Shown: positions 12,672 through 21,635 of the stretch, piece after piece | How positions within the stretch are numbered: position 1 is the first letter of the stretch | Layout of the letters: the number at the start of each line of letters is the position of its first letter | Notes under the pieces: generated by a model | Told to the model about the DNA's origin: nothing | Seen by the model: the letters and a program-made list of their open reading frames with translations, nothing else | The model's database searches: none | Program-made: the position numbers and the translations under genes | Origin: Pseudomonadota bacterium | GTDB lineage: Bacteria > Pseudomonadota > Alphaproteobacteria > Acetobacterales > Acetobacteraceae | Assembly (NCBI GenBank): GCA_021846225.1 | Contig: JAJZCG010000019.1 | Location: 1 to 36,311 of the forward strand | Length of the DNA stretch: 36,311 bases | Direction of reading: 5' to 3'

Positions 12672-13124
12672 ATGAACGCACTTGCCCGACTGGGGATGGT
12701 CTCGGAGTCTCCGAGCGAAAACCAGACGACAACGGTCTCCGTGGAGCCGGCTAAAGACTATTTCGTGGAACGCGCCGGCATCAAATATGCCGGGATGCAT
12801 TTGTTGATCGACCTTTGGGGCGCGTCGAATCTCGACAGCCCGGAGCTGATTGACAAAACCCTGTGCGCCGGGGCGATTGAAGCTGGCGCCACCATATTGC
12901 ACCACCATTTCCACCACTTCACCCCCAATGGTGGCGTGAGCGGCGTGGTTGTGCTCGCGGAGAGCCATATCTCCATCCATACCTGGCCGGAACGCAACTT
13001 CGCGGCGCTGGATGTGTTCATGTGCGGCGTCTGCGACCCGTACAAGGTGATCCCGTTCCTGCGCGAGGCTTTCAAGCCGACGCATGTGCAGGTTAACGAA
13101 CAGAAACGCGGCCTGATCGCGTAA
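12672..13124 (+). CDS. speD: S-adenosylmethionine decarboxylase proenzyme, class 1B
   Basis: SpeD decarboxylates SAM to give the aminopropyl donor for spermidine synthesis. The proenzyme cleaves itself to make its pyruvoyl cofactor: the site is Glu97-Ser98 in LAESHISIHTWPE, and His103 and Cys118 match the family's processing and proton-donor residues. At 150 residues it is slightly longer than the compact bacterial/archaeal class 1B enzymes because of about 25 extra N-terminal residues. The ATG at 12672 has a GAGGGGG ribosome site 6 nt upstream. The 133-bp leader after gcvP has no recognised riboswitch. speE follows, but a terminator separates the two. Confidence 0.94.
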   Translation: MNALARLGMVSESPSENQTTTVSVEPAKDYFVERAGIKYAGMHLLIDLWGASNLDSPELIDKTLCAGAIEAGATILHHHFHHFTPNGGVSGVVVLAESHISIHTWPERNFAALDVFMCGVCDPYKVIPFLREAFKPTHVQVNEQKRGLIA

Positions 13125-13133
13125 ATGGGTGGG

Positions 13134-13152
13134 CGAGGGGCTGCGCCCCTCG
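13134..13152 (+). other. Perfect 8-bp hairpin after speD
   Basis: CGAGGGGC (13134-13141) pairs with GCCCCTCG (13145-13152) across a TGC loop, 10 nt after the speD stop. No T tract follows. It lies just upstream of the stronger terminator and may protect the 3' end of the speD message. Confidence 0.5.
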
Positions 13153-13176
13153 TGACCTGCGTGAGGTTTTGAACCC

Positions 13177-13203
13177 CGGGGAGCGCAAGCTCCCCGATTT
13201 TTC
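13177..13203 (+). terminator. Intrinsic terminator between speD and speE
   Basis: CGGGGAGC (13177-13184) and GCTCCCCG (13189-13196) form a perfect 8-bp stem with a GCAA tetraloop, followed by ATTTTT (13197-13202). This is the clearest rho-independent terminator in the window. It lies 32 nt before the speE ATG, inside the region that an upstream-extended speE start would translate, which argues for the ATG at 13235. Confidence 0.85.
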
Positions 13204-13234
13204 TGCTGACCGATGCGATGAGGAATATTTCCAG

Positions 13235-14098
13235 ATGACCGATACCTGGTTGAATGAGACCCTTTACCCGGACTGGGGCCAGCGCTTCCGCTTCGTGCGC
13301 CAGCTGGCGCGCGTGCAGAGCGCGTTTCAGGACATTGCGGTGTTCGAGACCGAGAGCCACGGCCGCGTGCTGACGCTCGACGGCGTGATCCAGATCACCG
13401 AGCGCGATGAGTTCGTGTATCAGGAGATGCTGACGCATGTGCCGCTGCTGGCGCATGGCAATGCGAAGAACGTGCTGATCATCGGCGCGGGCGATGGCGG
13501 CGTGCTGAAACACGTACTGATGCACAAGGGCGTTGAGCGCGCTGTGATGGCCGAGATCGACGGCGAGGTGATCCGCCTCTCCAAGGAGTTTCTGCCCGGT
13601 ATTGGCGGGGATGCCTGGAATGATCCGCGCGCCGAGGTGATTGTGGGCGATGGCATCGACTATGTGAAGCGCGCGCCGGATGCGGCGTTTGATGTGATCA
13701 TCGTCGACTCCACCGACCCGATCGGCGTGGGCGAGGTGCTGTTCACCGACGAATTCTACCAGAACGCGGCGCGGATTCTGAGCGCGAGCGGGTTGATCGT
13801 GAACCAGTGCGGCGTGCCGTTCATGCAGGCCGACGAGCTGCGCGAGACCTCCGCCCGCCGGGCGCAGTTTTTCCCGCATGTGACCGCTTATGTCGCCGCG
13901 GTGCCGACCTATGTGGGCGGCTATATGACGCTGGGCTGGGCGGGGAAGGATGCGGCGCTGACGCAGATTTCCCCCGAGGTGATCGCCCAGCGGGCCGAGG
14001 CCGCGGGCATTGCGGGCAAGAGCGAGTACTGGACGCCGCATGTGCATGTGGCGGCATTCTGGCTGCCGCCGTATATCGCGCGGCATCTGCCGGCCTGA
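13235..14098 (+). CDS. speE: Polyamine aminopropyltransferase (spermidine synthase)
   Basis: SpeE transfers the aminopropyl group of decarboxylated SAM to putrescine. The 287-residue protein has the family N-terminal beta domain with LTLDGVIQITERDEFVYQEML, the nucleotide-binding IIGAGDGGVLKHVL (GAGDGG at 84-89), the acidic AEID strand end, GDGIDYV, and the catalytic DSTDP with Asp158. C-terminal VPTYVGG is also typical. The ATG at 13235 was chosen over an in-frame TTG at 13169 because the latter would translate through a terminator hairpin and has no family similarity. Together with speD this gives the SAM-dependent route to spermidine; a putrescine source is not encoded in the window. Confidence 0.95.
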   Translation: MTDTWLNETLYPDWGQRFRFVRQLARVQSAFQDIAVFETESHGRVLTLDGVIQITERDEFVYQEMLTHVPLLAHGNAKNVLIIGAGDGGVLKHVLMHKGVERAVMAEIDGEVIRLSKEFLPGIGGDAWNDPRAEVIVGDGIDYVKRAPDAAFDVIIVDSTDPIGVGEVLFTDEFYQNAARILSASGLIVNQCGVPFMQADELRETSARRAQFFPHVTAYVAAVPTYVGGYMTLGWAGKDAALTQISPEVIAQRAEAAGIAGKSEYWTPHVHVAAFWLPPYIARHLPA

Positions 14099-14116
14099 GG
14101 TAAGAAGCCAGCAAGG

Positions 14117-14152
14117 CGGCCCGGTATGTCATGATGATGTGCCGGGCCGTTT
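14117..14152 (+). terminator. Probable speE terminator
   Basis: CGGCCCGG (14117-14124) pairs with CCGGGCCG (14142-14149) with a 17-nt loop, followed by a short TTT run, starting 19 nt after the speE stop. The large loop and short T tract make it a moderate candidate. Confidence 0.5.
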
Positions 14153-14167
14153 GCGGTTCGGGGGGGT

Positions 14168-14291
14168 AGATCGCGATAGGTTTGGTTTGACGCACGAGCG
14201 CCCCCCGAACGCGATCTAACTCTTTGATAAGAGGCTGATTCACGCTTTCGGTTGCCCCGCTGGCGCGCGGCAGCCTCAAACGATCAGGCTC
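14168..14291. repeat. Palindromic repeat locus 4: single A-B unit
   Basis: Module A (14168-14217) is closed by AGATCGCG/CGCGATCT. Module B (14220-14291) starts with CTCTT-TGAT-AAGAG, has the CTGAT/ATCAG outer stem, and an inner hairpin built on GGTTGCCCCGC and GCGCGGCAGCC. It fills the gap between convergent speE and the flavodoxin-type reductase gene. The terminal CTCTAG includes the TAG stop (minus strand, 14291-14293) of that reductase. Confidence 0.93.
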
Positions 14292-14782
14292 TAGAAAATT
14301 CCCATCGCGAGCCCCGCGCCCAGCGAGGCGCCAAGCTCCCGGCAGCGCGCCAGCTCCGTGGCGGCGATGGTTTTGGGCGCCAGTATGGCCTCGGGCGTTT
14401 GCGCATGGGTGCAGATGATCAACGGGTTTGCGACCGCTTTCAGCCGCCAGCCGGTGGCGATGCGCTCAATCTGGCGCGCGGCGTTCTGGCCGTCACTGCC
14501 GGCACAGATCAGCGTGGCGTAAGGGCGGGCGTTGATGCGCTCCAGCGCCGGGTAATAGCAGCGGTCAAAGAAATCTTTCATGATGCCGGACATGGCGGCG
14601 AGGTTCTCGGGTGTGGCGAAGATGTAGCCGTCCGCCGCCAGGACGTCTTGCGGCATGGTTTGCGCCGCTGTTTGCAGCCGCACGTGCAAATGCGCCCCGG
14701 CCTGCGCCCCGGCGGCGGCGGCCTGCGCCATCTGCCGGGTGCCGCCGGTGAGGGAGTGGAAGACGATCAGCAGGGTTTTCAT
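14291..14782 (-). CDS. Flavodoxin-family NAD(P)H-dependent oxidoreductase
   Basis: A 163-residue protein with the flavodoxin-like fold. The N-terminal strand and phosphate-binding loop read LLIVFHSLTGGTRQMA (residues 4-19), where HSLTGGT corresponds to the FMN phosphate loop. GYIFATPENLAAMSGIMKDFFDR (split here as ATPENLAAMSG and KDFFDR) is the typical isoalloxazine-contact loop of NADPH-dependent FMN reductases. ICAGSDGQ marks the next strand end. It starts 3 nt after the stop of the HlyD-like gene and is probably the last gene of the efflux operon. The context suggests a quinone or aromatic-compound reductase role, but that is inference only. Confidence 0.8.
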   Translation of the reverse strand: MKTLLIVFHSLTGGTRQMAQAAAAGAQAGAHLHVRLQTAAQTMPQDVLAADGYIFATPENLAAMSGIMKDFFDRCYYPALERINARPYATLICAGSDGQNAARQIERIATGWRLKAVANPLIICTHAQTPEAILAPKTIAATELARCRELGASLGAGLAMGIF

Positions 14783-14785
14783 GGT

Positions 14786-15652
14786 CTATGGCTGGTCGAT
14801 TGCCACGGTGCAGGTTAGCCCGGCCACCAGCGGGGTGCCTGCCGGCACATGGTCGAGCGCGATGCGTACCGGCACGCGCTGCGCCAGGCGTACCCAGGTG
14901 AAGGTGGGGTTCACACTGGCCAGCAGGGTGGGGCTGGGGCTGCGTTCGGCATCGCTGATGCCAGCCGCCAGCCCGGTGACATGGCCCGAGATGGCCGGGC
15001 CGCCGCCCAGCAGTGTGATGGTGGCTTTGTCGCCCACCGCGATGTGGCGCAGCTTGGTCTCCTCGAAATAGCCATCGACATAGAGGGAGTCGGTATCGAC
15101 GATTGCCACGTCAGGCTTGCCGGCGATCACGAAATCGCCAGGCTGCATCGAGAAATTGGTAACCACGCCGTTGACGGTGGCGAGCACGGTGCTGCGCCGC
15201 AGGTTGAGCTGGGCCACGGCCTCGTCGGCCTGGGCCTGCTGGTAGCCGGCGGCGGCTTCCAGCGCGGCGGTGCCGGCGGTGTCGCGCGTGAGGCTGGAGA
15301 CGGCGTTGTTGGAGACGGCGGCGTAGCGGCTGGCGGTGCGCTGGGCGTCCTCCATTGCCGCCTTGGCCTTGAGCACCTGCGCCTGCGCCTGCGCCAGGGC
15401 CAGGGTGAAGCGGGTGGGGTCGATCTGGAACAGTTTATCCCCGGCTTTGACCGTCTGGTTATCCTTCACGAATACCTGCACCACCGGGCCGGAGACATCG
15501 GGGGCCAGCTCCACGGTGTCGGCGCGCACGCGGCCGTCGCGGGTCCAGGGGTCTTGCATGTAATAGACCCAGAGCTGCCAGCCGATCGCGGCGGCGATCA
15601 GCACGATCACCAGGGTGACAAGGAAGCGGAGCGGAAACGATGCGGTGTTCAT
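14786..15652 (-). CDS. HlyD-family periplasmic adaptor (AaeA/EmrA-like)
   Basis: A 288-residue membrane fusion protein. Residues 8-28 form the single N-terminal membrane anchor. DGRVRADTVELAPDVSG (39-55) and VKDNQTVKAGDKLFQID (61-77) form the first half of the lipoyl-like domain. A short Ala/Gln-rich hairpin covers about 83-150, and NGVVTNFSMQPGDFV starts the second half, with a beta-barrel domain after it. Proteins of this type connect an inner-membrane pump to an outer-membrane channel. It lies 12 nt after the DUF1656 gene and downstream of the FUSC pump, the AaeB-AaeX-AaeA set known for p-hydroxybenzoate efflux in enterobacteria. No outer-membrane factor gene is nearby. Confidence 0.9.
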   Translation of the reverse strand: MNTASFPLRFLVTLVIVLIAAAIGWQLWVYYMQDPWTRDGRVRADTVELAPDVSGPVVQVFVKDNQTVKAGDKLFQIDPTRFTLALAQAQAQVLKAKAAMEDAQRTASRYAAVSNNAVSSLTRDTAGTAALEAAAGYQQAQADEAVAQLNLRRSTVLATVNGVVTNFSMQPGDFVIAGKPDVAIVDTDSLYVDGYFEETKLRHIAVGDKATITLLGGGPAISGHVTGLAAGISDAERSPSPTLLASVNPTFTWVRLAQRVPVRIALDHVPAGTPLVAGLTCTVAIDQP

Positions 15653-15664
15653 GGGGATCCGTTT

Positions 15665-15883
15665 CTAGAAAAAGCGGTTCATCGCCAGGCTGACGCAGCC
15701 CAGCAGGATAACCAGCAGCGCCAGGTCGAACAGCGGGCGGTGCCAGACGAAGCGGTAGAGGCCGAGGCGCTTGAGCCCCGAGCGCAGCAGGGTGGAGAGC
15801 AGCAAGGCGATGCCGAGCCACACCAGCAAGGGCGGGAGCAATACGCCGTAAAGGTCGATCTCGCCGATCATGGGCTGGTCCAT
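15665..15883 (-). CDS. DUF1656 small membrane protein (AaeX-like)
   Basis: A 72-residue protein with two hydrophobic segments (about 10-30 and 50-68) and the typical start IGEIDLYGVLLPP. DUF1656 proteins are nearly always encoded between a FUSC pump and a HlyD adaptor, as here, and E. coli AaeX is the known example. Their exact role is not established. The start overlaps the end of the FUSC gene by 16 nt; an in-frame Met at 15871 would cut the overlap to 4 nt and is equally plausible. Stop-to-start distance to the HlyD gene is 12 nt. Confidence 0.9.
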   Translation of the reverse strand: MDQPMIGEIDLYGVLLPPLLVWLGIALLLSTLLRSGLKRLGLYRFVWHRPLFDLALLVILLGCVSLAMNRFF

Positions 15884-17871
15884 CCCGCCAGCGCGGGCGG
15901 CGGCGCGGGGGCGAAGAGTACGCTGCGCAGTCCCGATAGCATCATCAGCGCCTCCTTGTGCACATGGGTATCAAAAGCCGCCGCGTAAGTCGCCTCATCA
16001 ATGGCTGTGAGCAGGCCGGGCGGCGGCGGGGCGAGGGGGTTGGCGCGGTAGTGGGCGGCGACACCCTCCAGCACGGCGGCGCATTGCGCCTGCGCCTGCG
16101 GGGAGAGGGTGGACATGCAGCGTTGCAGGCCGATCACGTTCAGCCCCACGCGCAGGTCTTGCAGCACGTCGGCGGCGGCGATGTCCGTTCCGGCGGGGAT
16201 GGAAGCCAGCCTTGGCACCAGCAGGCCGAAGCGGTCCAGCATGCGCCCGCTGAGCACCGCGGGGTCGCCCGGCTCTTTGGCTCCGGCGGCGGCGGCGATG
16301 TCGCGCCAGCCGGCCTTGATGACCCGCCGCGCGCTCCAGGCCGCGCCCACGGAGCGGATGAGCCGGGTGACCACCAGAGCGGAGGTGATGCCGATGAGCA
16401 AGGCGGCGGTGTTGTTGAGGTAGGTGGCGAAATTGCCGGAATAGGTGTTGTCCAGCGCCAGATTGGTAGAGCCGATGGCGCCCAGCAGCATGCCGGTGCC
16501 AAAGGTGGCCGGGCGGGAGACGAGGATGCCGATGATGAGCCCGGCGGGCAGCAGCACCAGCGCCAGCTCGGCGAAGGTTTCCATGCGCGGCAGCACCAGG
16601 AAGGTGTAGAAGCCTGAGCCGAGTGTCGCGATGACCGCGTTGCGGCTCATCAGGGCGATGGCGGGGGCGGGGTCGTCCTGTGCGGCGAAGAACGAGCCGG
16701 CGACGGCGACCATCACGGCGGCGCCGGCACCGGCGGGCCAGGCGGTGACGATCCAGACCGCGCAGACCAGCAAAATCGCCAATGCGGTGGAGAGGGCGGA
16801 GAAGAGCGCCAGCCCGTGGTCGCGCAGCTGCGCCGCCACGGCGATGAATTCCGCCTTTATCACGGCGCTTTGCGGCGCCACGTCGCCATCGAAGACATGG
16901 CGGCGGATGGCGCGCTCGTGATGGATGATGCTCACCAGCTCGCTCAGCCGCATGGCGAGGCTGGCGCGCAGCAGCCCGGTCCAGGAGAGATCGCTATCCT
17001 CCAGGGCGCGGATCTGGCCGTGCAGGGCGCCGGCATCTTCCGGCCCGCCGATCTGCATCCAGACGGCCGTGGCGTCGAGCGTTTTTTGCAGTGCCGGGGT
17101 GATGCCGCCGTGGCGGCGCAGCTGGGCCACGCGGTCGCCGATGGAGCTGAGCACCGGCATCATGCTCAGCATGTAGATCCGCAGCTGGGTGATGTAGGGC
17201 ACGGCGGATTGCAGGTTTGAGGTATCGTAGGCGAGCTGTGTCGTCATCATCGCCACGTCGGTTGCTTCCATGGCGAGCTTGCGCCGCGCGGCGTGCACCT
17301 CCGGGGCGTCGCAACGGCCCTCCAGTGCAGCCGTTGCCCACTCGATGCCCGGACGCACCCAGCCGGCGACGCGCCGGGCCAGCACAGGCCCCAGCCCGCG
17401 CGGAAAGAAGACAGTGCCGGCCACCGTGGTGCAGGCGATGCCGATGTAGATTTCCTCGACGCGGGTGAGGGCGGTCTGGAAGATGAGCCCGGGGGCGGCG
17501 ACGCTGGGAAAGCCGATGATCCCGGCCGTGTAGCCCGCCAGCATGAACATATAGGCGCGCGGGGTGCGGTCCAGCAGGGAGAGGTAGAGGCAGAAGCCGA
17601 CCCAGAGCGCCATCGCCAGGCTGGCCAGCAGCGGCGCGTTGACCAGATTGGGGATGATGGCCACGGCGGCGGTGGCGCCGACCAGCGTGCCGATGAAACG
17701 GTAGACGGCCTTGGAGCGCATGGCCCCGGTGAGCGGCTGCGCCACGATGAAGGCGGTCGCCATCGCCCAATAGGGATTCTCCAGCCCCAGCCACAGCGAA
17801 ATCCACAGCGCCGTCATCGCGCCGGCGAAGGTTTTCAGCGCAAAGAGTAATTCGTCAGTCTTGGGCATCAT
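15868..17871 (-). CDS. FUSC-family aromatic acid efflux pump (AaeB-like)
   Basis: A 667-residue inner-membrane protein of the FUSC family. It has two sets of hydrophobic helices, an N-terminal set (about 12-165) containing FAGAMTALWISLWLGLENPY and a middle set (about 350-500), each followed by a soluble region; this doubled layout is normal for AaeB. The N-terminal region also has GTLVGATAAVAIIPNL and AGYTAGIIGFPS. It heads the operon FUSC-DUF1656-HlyD-flavodoxin reductase, which would export aromatic carboxylic acids or related amphiphiles. A degraded copy of part of this gene lies at 31296-31449. Start at 17871 or the next Met at 17868. Confidence 0.92.
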   Translation of the reverse strand: MMPKTDELLFALKTFAGAMTALWISLWLGLENPYWAMATAFIVAQPLTGAMRSKAVYRFIGTLVGATAAVAIIPNLVNAPLLASLAMALWVGFCLYLSLLDRTPRAYMFMLAGYTAGIIGFPSVAAPGLIFQTALTRVEEIYIGIACTTVAGTVFFPRGLGPVLARRVAGWVRPGIEWATAALEGRCDAPEVHAARRKLAMEATDVAMMTTQLAYDTSNLQSAVPYITQLRIYMLSMMPVLSSIGDRVAQLRRHGGITPALQKTLDATAVWMQIGGPEDAGALHGQIRALEDSDLSWTGLLRASLAMRLSELVSIIHHERAIRRHVFDGDVAPQSAVIKAEFIAVAAQLRDHGLALFSALSTALAILLVCAVWIVTAWPAGAGAAVMVAVAGSFFAAQDDPAPAIALMSRNAVIATLGSGFYTFLVLPRMETFAELALVLLPAGLIIGILVSRPATFGTGMLLGAIGSTNLALDNTYSGNFATYLNNTAALLIGITSALVVTRLIRSVGAAWSARRVIKAGWRDIAAAAGAKEPGDPAVLSGRMLDRFGLLVPRLASIPAGTDIAAADVLQDLRVGLNVIGLQRCMSTLSPQAQAQCAAVLEGVAAHYRANPLAPPPPGLLTAIDEATYAAAFDTHVHKEALMMLSGLRSVLFAPAPPPALAGWTSP

Positions 17872-17910
17872 CGGGAAGAAGCATGAAATTATGCGCCAGA
17901 GATAGGCACA

Positions 17911-17936
17911 ATCCGCATTCCCGCAATGCGGAGGCC
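17911..17936 (-). terminator. Hairpin downstream of cysQ, copy 1 of a two-copy sequence
   Basis: CCGCATT (17913-17919) pairs with AATGCGG (17925-17931) across a 5-nt loop, 10 bp past the cysQ stop and 40 bp before the FUSC start. There is no T run, so termination is uncertain. The same sequence recurs at 31645-31670, with about 36 of 43 bases identical over 17902-17944 versus 31636-31678. Confidence 0.45.
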
Positions 17937-17940
17937 CATT

Positions 17941-18660
17941 TTATAGCAGCGCAAGAATTCGCCCCGCGTCTTCCTTGCGGCAGATCAGCAGGTCCGGCAG
18001 GTATGGATCGGCGTTGTTGTAGGTGAGGGCGGTGCCATCGATGCGCGAGGCATGCAGCCCGGCGGCGAGCGCCACGGCGGCGGGGGCGCAGTTGTCCCAC
18101 TCATACTGCCCGCCCGAATGCAGATAGATATCCGCCTCGCCGCGCAAAACGGCCATGGCCTTGGCGCCGGCCGAGCCCATGGGCACCAGCTCGGCGCCCA
18201 GAGCCTGCGCCACCGCCAGAGCCTCGGCGGCGGGGCGGGTGCGGCTGACCAGCATGCGCGGCCGGGCGGCGGCGGGGGGGATGATGTGCCCGGGCGCGGA
18301 GGTCAGGGTCAGCCCCAGGGCGGGCAGCGCCACCGCGCCGGTTGCAGGGGCGCCATCCACCGCCAGGGCGACATGCACCGCCCAATCCGAGCGGGCTTCG
18401 CCATATTCGCGGGTGCCGTCCAGCGGGTCGATGATCCAGACCCGGCTGGCCGAGAGGCGGGCGGCGTTGTCCTTCTCTTCCTCGCAGAGCACAGCGTCTT
18501 CGGGCCGTTGCGCCGCCAGCGCCTCCATGAGGAAGGCGTTGGCCACGCGGTCCCCCGCCTTGCCCAGCGCCTTGGCGGAGAACAGGCCGGACTGTTGCAG
18601 GGTGAGTAGCAATTTGCCCGCCGTAGCGGCCAGATGCGCCGCCAGCTCCGTATCGTTCAT
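17941..18660 (-). CDS. cysQ: 3'(2'),5'-bisphosphate nucleotidase CysQ
   Basis: CysQ removes the 3'-phosphate of PAP (and PAPS), preventing build-up of the by-product of sulfate reduction and sulfotransfer. The 239-residue protein has the metal-binding motifs of the inositol-monophosphatase family: the Glu pair around 60-62 in [20 protein letters not shown] (75-86) with Asp78 and Asp81, and a late Asp189 in EWDNCAPAA. The start overlaps the stop of cysNC by 4 nt (ATGA type), so it is the last gene of cysD-cysNC-cysQ. This placement directly supports the PAP/PAPS role over an inositol phosphatase role. Confidence 0.93.
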   Translation of the reverse strand: MNDTELAAHLAATAGKLLLTLQQSGLFSAKALGKAGDRVANAFLMEALAAQRPEDAVLCEEEKDNAARLSASRVWIIDPLDGTREYGEARSDWAVHVALAVDGAPATGAVALPALGLTLTSAPGHIIPPAAARPRMLVSRTRPAAEALAVAQALGAELVPMGSAGAKAMAVLRGEADIYLHSGGQYEWDNCAPAAVALAAGLHASRIDGTALTYNNADPYLPDLLICRKEDAGRILALL

Positions 18661-20573
18661 GGGATCAGCCTTTCGATGATGAGATCCGCCGCCTCTTCAG
18701 GCGTCAGCTTCGTCGTATCAATGCGTATCTCCGGCGTCTGCGGCGGCTCATAGGGGCTGTCGATGCCGGTGAAATTCTTCAACGCCCCGCTGCGGGCTTT
18801 TTTGTAGAGCCCCTTCACGTCGCGCGCCTCGGCATCGGCCAAGGGCGTGTCGATATGGATCTCGATGAACTCGCCCCCCGCCATCATCTCGCGCACCATC
18901 TGCCGCTCGGCGCGGAAGGGGCTGATGAAGGCGGTGATCACGATCAGCCCGGCATCGGTCATCAGCTTCGCCACCTCGCCCACGCGGCGGATGTTCTCGA
19001 TGCGGTCAGCTTCGGTAAAGCCCAGGTCCTTGTTGAGGCCGTGGCGCACGTTGTCGCCGTCGAGCAGGAAGGTATGGCGGTTCATGCGCACCAGTTTCTT
19101 CTCGACCAGATTGGCAATGGTCGATTTGCCAGCACCCGAGAGGCCGGTGAACCACAGCACCGCCGGTTTCTGGTTCTTCAGCCCCGCATGCGTCTCGCGG
19201 GAGATATCGAGCGCCTGCCAGTGGACATTCTGCGAGCGGCGCAGCGCGAAATGCAGCATGCCGGCCGCCACCGTGGCGTTGGTGATTTTGTCGATGAGGA
19301 TGAAGCCGCCCAGCGTGTGGCTGGTTGCATAGGGCTCGAAGGGGATCGGCCGGTCGGTGGCGAGATTGGCCACGCCGATGGCGTTCAGCTCCAGCGTCTT
19401 CGCCGCCATATGCTCCATGGTGTTGACATTCACCTGGTATTTCGGCGCCTGCACCGTGGCGGTTACCGTCTGCGTGCCGAGCTTCAGCCAGTAGGGGCGG
19501 CCAGGGATCAGCGCCTCGTCGGCCATCCAGACAATCACGGCCTCGAACTGGTCCGCCACCTCCGCCGGGGCATCGGCGATGCAGATGACATCGCCGCGCG
19601 AGCAGTCGATCTCATCGGCGAAGCACAACGTCACCGACTGCCCGGCCACCGCCTGTTCCAGATCGCCGCCGATGGTGACGATGCGGGTGATGGTGGAGGT
19701 TTTGCCCGAGGGCAGCACGCGGATGGTATCGCCAGGGCGCACCGTGCCGCTGGAAATCAGCCCGGAAAATCCACGGAAGTCCAGATTCGGGCGGTTGACC
19801 CATTGCACCGGCATGCGGAACGGTTTTTGCTGGTCGGCGGTTACGTCCAGCTCGACCGTCTCCAACTGCGCGATCAAGGGCACGCCATCATACCACGGCG
19901 TGTTCTCCGACTTGGTGGTGATGTTATCGCCCATGAAGCCGGAGATCGGCATCGGGGTGAAGGAGTTGATGCCGATGGAGGCGGCGAATTTGGTATAATC
20001 GGCGACGATGGCGTTGTATTTTTCCTGGTCGTAGCCGATCAGGTCCATTTTGTTCACGGCCAGAACGATGTGGCGGATGCCGATGAGATGCGCGAGGTAG
20101 GAGTGGCGGCGCGTTTGCGTCAGCACGCCTTTGCGCGCGTCGATCAAGATCACCGCGAGGTCGGCCGTGGAGGCGCCGGTGACCATGTTGCGGGTGTATT
20201 GTTCGTGGCCGGGTGTGTCAGCCACGATGAACTTGCGTTTTTCAGTGGCGAAGAAGCGGTAGGCGACATCGATGGTGATGCCTTGCTCGCGCTCGGCGGC
20301 GAGGCCGTCGACCAGCAAAGCGAAGTCGATATTCTGCCCCTGTGTGCCGGCACGTTTGGAATCCGCCTCGAGCGCCGCCAGCTGATCCTCGAAGATCATC
20401 TTCGAATCATACAGCAGCCGCCCGATCAGCGTTGATTTGCCGTCATCCACCGAGCCGCAGGTGATGAAGCGCAGCAGTGATTTGTGCTGATGTTGCAACA
20501 GATAAGCGTCGATATCGGCGGCGATCAGCGCATCGGCCTGGTAGGAGGACTCTTGTGTGGTGGTAACGGACAT
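18657..20573 (-). CDS. cysN: Bifunctional sulfate adenylyltransferase subunit 1 / adenylylsulfate kinase (CysN-CysC fusion)
   Basis: A 638-residue fusion. The N-terminal CysN part is a GTPase that drives ATP sulfurylase: GSVDDGKST (40-48), DTPGHEQY (119-126) and NKMD (174-177), followed by the two EF-Tu-like beta domains to about 450. The C-terminal CysC part is APS kinase: [12 protein letters not shown] with the P-loop at 477-485, [15 protein letters not shown], and [11 protein letters not shown]. Together they convert sulfate to APS and then to PAPS. Such fusions are common in alphaproteobacteria and rhizobia (NodQ). The ATG overlaps the cysD stop by one base (TGATG), showing coupling with its partner subunit. 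Confidence 0.96.
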   Translation of the reverse strand: MSVTTTQESSYQADALIAADIDAYLLQHQHKSLLRFITCGSVDDGKSTLIGRLLYDSKMIFEDQLAALEADSKRAGTQGQNIDFALLVDGLAAEREQGITIDVAYRFFATEKRKFIVADTPGHEQYTRNMVTGASTADLAVILIDARKGVLTQTRRHSYLAHLIGIRHIVLAVNKMDLIGYDQEKYNAIVADYTKFAASIGINSFTPMPISGFMGDNITTKSENTPWYDGVPLIAQLETVELDVTADQQKPFRMPVQWVNRPNLDFRGFSGLISSGTVRPGDTIRVLPSGKTSTITRIVTIGGDLEQAVAGQSVTLCFADEIDCSRGDVICIADAPAEVADQFEAVIVWMADEALIPGRPYWLKLGTQTVTATVQAPKYQVNVNTMEHMAAKTLELNAIGVANLATDRPIPFEPYATSHTLGGFILIDKITNATVAAGMLHFALRRSQNVHWQALDISRETHAGLKNQKPAVLWFTGLSGAGKSTIANLVEKKLVRMNRHTFLLDGDNVRHGLNKDLGFTEADRIENIRRVGEVAKLMTDAGLIVITAFISPFRAERQMVREMMAGGEFIEIHIDTPLADAEARDVKGLYKKARSGALKNFTGIDSPYEPPQTPEIRIDTTKLTPEEAADLIIERLIP

Positions 20574-21496
20574 CAGAAATACCCCTCCTGCTTTTTCTTC
20601 TCCATGCTGGCGGCCTGGTCGTGGTCGATGGCCCGGCCCTGGCGTTCGGATGTCGTGGTCAGCAGCATCTCCTGGATCACCTGCGGCAGCGTGGCCGCCT
20701 CGGATTCCACAGCACCGGTGAGCGGGTAGCAGCCCAGCGTGCGGAAGCGCACGGATTTCATCTCCGGCACCTCGCCGGGGCGCAGGCGGAAGCGCTCGTC
20801 ATCGACCATGATGGTCAAGCCGTCACGCTGCACCACCGGGCGTTTGGCCGCGAAATACAGCGGTACGATCGGGATGTTCTCCAGATGGATGTATTGCCAG
20901 ATGTCCAGCTCGGTCCAGTTGGAGATGGGGAACACGCGGATGCTCTCGCCCTTGGCCTTGCGGGCGTTGTACAAATTCCACAGCTCGGGGCGCTGGTTTT
21001 TCGGGTCCCACCGGTGGTTGGCGGAACGGAACGAGAAGATGCGCTCCTTCGCGCGTGATTTCTCCTCATCGCGCCGCGCGCCGCCGAAGGCCGCGTCAAA
21101 GCCGTATTTATCCAGCGCCTGCTTCAGCCCTTCGGTTTTCCACATGTCGGTGTGCAGGCCGCCATGGTCAAACGGGTTGATGCCGCGCGCGGTGGCCTCG
21201 GGGTTTTGATACACCAGCAGCTCCATGCCGCTCTCGCGCGCCATGCGGTCGCGCAGCTCGTACATCGCCTTGAACTTCCAGGTCGTATCCACATGCAGCA
21301 GGGGAAAGGGCGGCGGGCTCGGGTAGAACGCCTTGCGGGCCAGGTGCAGCATCACCGCGGAGTCCTTGCCGACAGAGTAGAGCATCACCGGCTTTTCGGC
21401 CTCGGCCACCACCTCGCGCATGATGTGGATCGATTCAGCTTCCAGCCGTTGCAGATGCGTGAGCTGGCTGGTGGGCGAGGCGGTTGGCGTGGTCAT
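20573..21496 (-). CDS. cysD: Sulfate adenylyltransferase subunit 2 (CysD)
   Basis: CysD is the ATP pyrophosphatase subunit that forms APS from sulfate and ATP together with CysN. The 307-residue protein has the PP-loop motif [18 protein letters not shown] (SVGKDS at 41-46), [31 protein letters not shown] and [16 protein letters not shown], all typical of CysD. The frame is open 57 nt upstream of the chosen ATG (21496), but that extension is unlike the family. It is the first gene of the operon. The stretch upstream, 21497-21669, contains a terminator for fhs and an AT-rich inverted repeat that may be an operator. Confidence 0.96.
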   Translation of the reverse strand: MTTPTASPTSQLTHLQRLEAESIHIMREVVAEAEKPVMLYSVGKDSAVMLHLARKAFYPSPPPFPLLHVDTTWKFKAMYELRDRMARESGMELLVYQNPEATARGINPFDHGGLHTDMWKTEGLKQALDKYGFDAAFGGARRDEEKSRAKERIFSFRSANHRWDPKNQRPELWNLYNARKAKGESIRVFPISNWTELDIWQYIHLENIPIVPLYFAAKRPVVQRDGLTIMVDDERFRLRPGEVPEMKSVRFRTLGCYPLTGAVESEAATLPQVIQEMLLTTTSERQGRAIDHDQAASMEKKKQEGYF

Positions 21497-21562
21497 TGCG
21501 GCGGCGGCTCCGGTTGGGCGGGATAATGCACAGGGCCGCAGTTTAGTCCGCACGCCGCGATA

Positions 21563-21597
21563 GGTAAAACCTTGTTGGAAAAAAAGAAGTTTTTACC
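21563..21597. promoter_or_regulatory. AT-rich inverted repeat upstream of cysD, candidate operator/promoter
   Basis: GGTAAAAC (21563-21570) and GTTTTTACC (21589-21597) are inverted copies with a one-base slip, 66 bp upstream of the cysD start. In a region that is otherwise very GC-rich, the whole 35-bp block is AT-rich. Position fits control of the sulfate-activation operon. No known regulator consensus is matched with confidence. Confidence 0.4.
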
Positions 21598-21617
21598 AAA
21601 AGCCGCGCGGTTGGAGG

Positions 21618-21635
21618 AAAAAACCCGGCGGCGGG
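21618..21635 (-). terminator. Probable fhs terminator
   Basis: On the minus strand CCCG-CCGC-CGGG (21635-21624) is followed by TTTTTT (21623-21618), 35 nt past the fhs stop. A second hairpin, CGGCGGCC/GGCCGCCG (21659-21666 with 21678-21685), spans the fhs stop codon itself and is followed by TTTAATC. Together they should end the fhs transcript before cysD. Confidence 0.6.

Noticed and set aside
13169-13234. N-terminal extension of SpeE from a TTG at 13169
   Set aside because: It would translate through an intrinsic terminator and adds 22 residues unlike the family.
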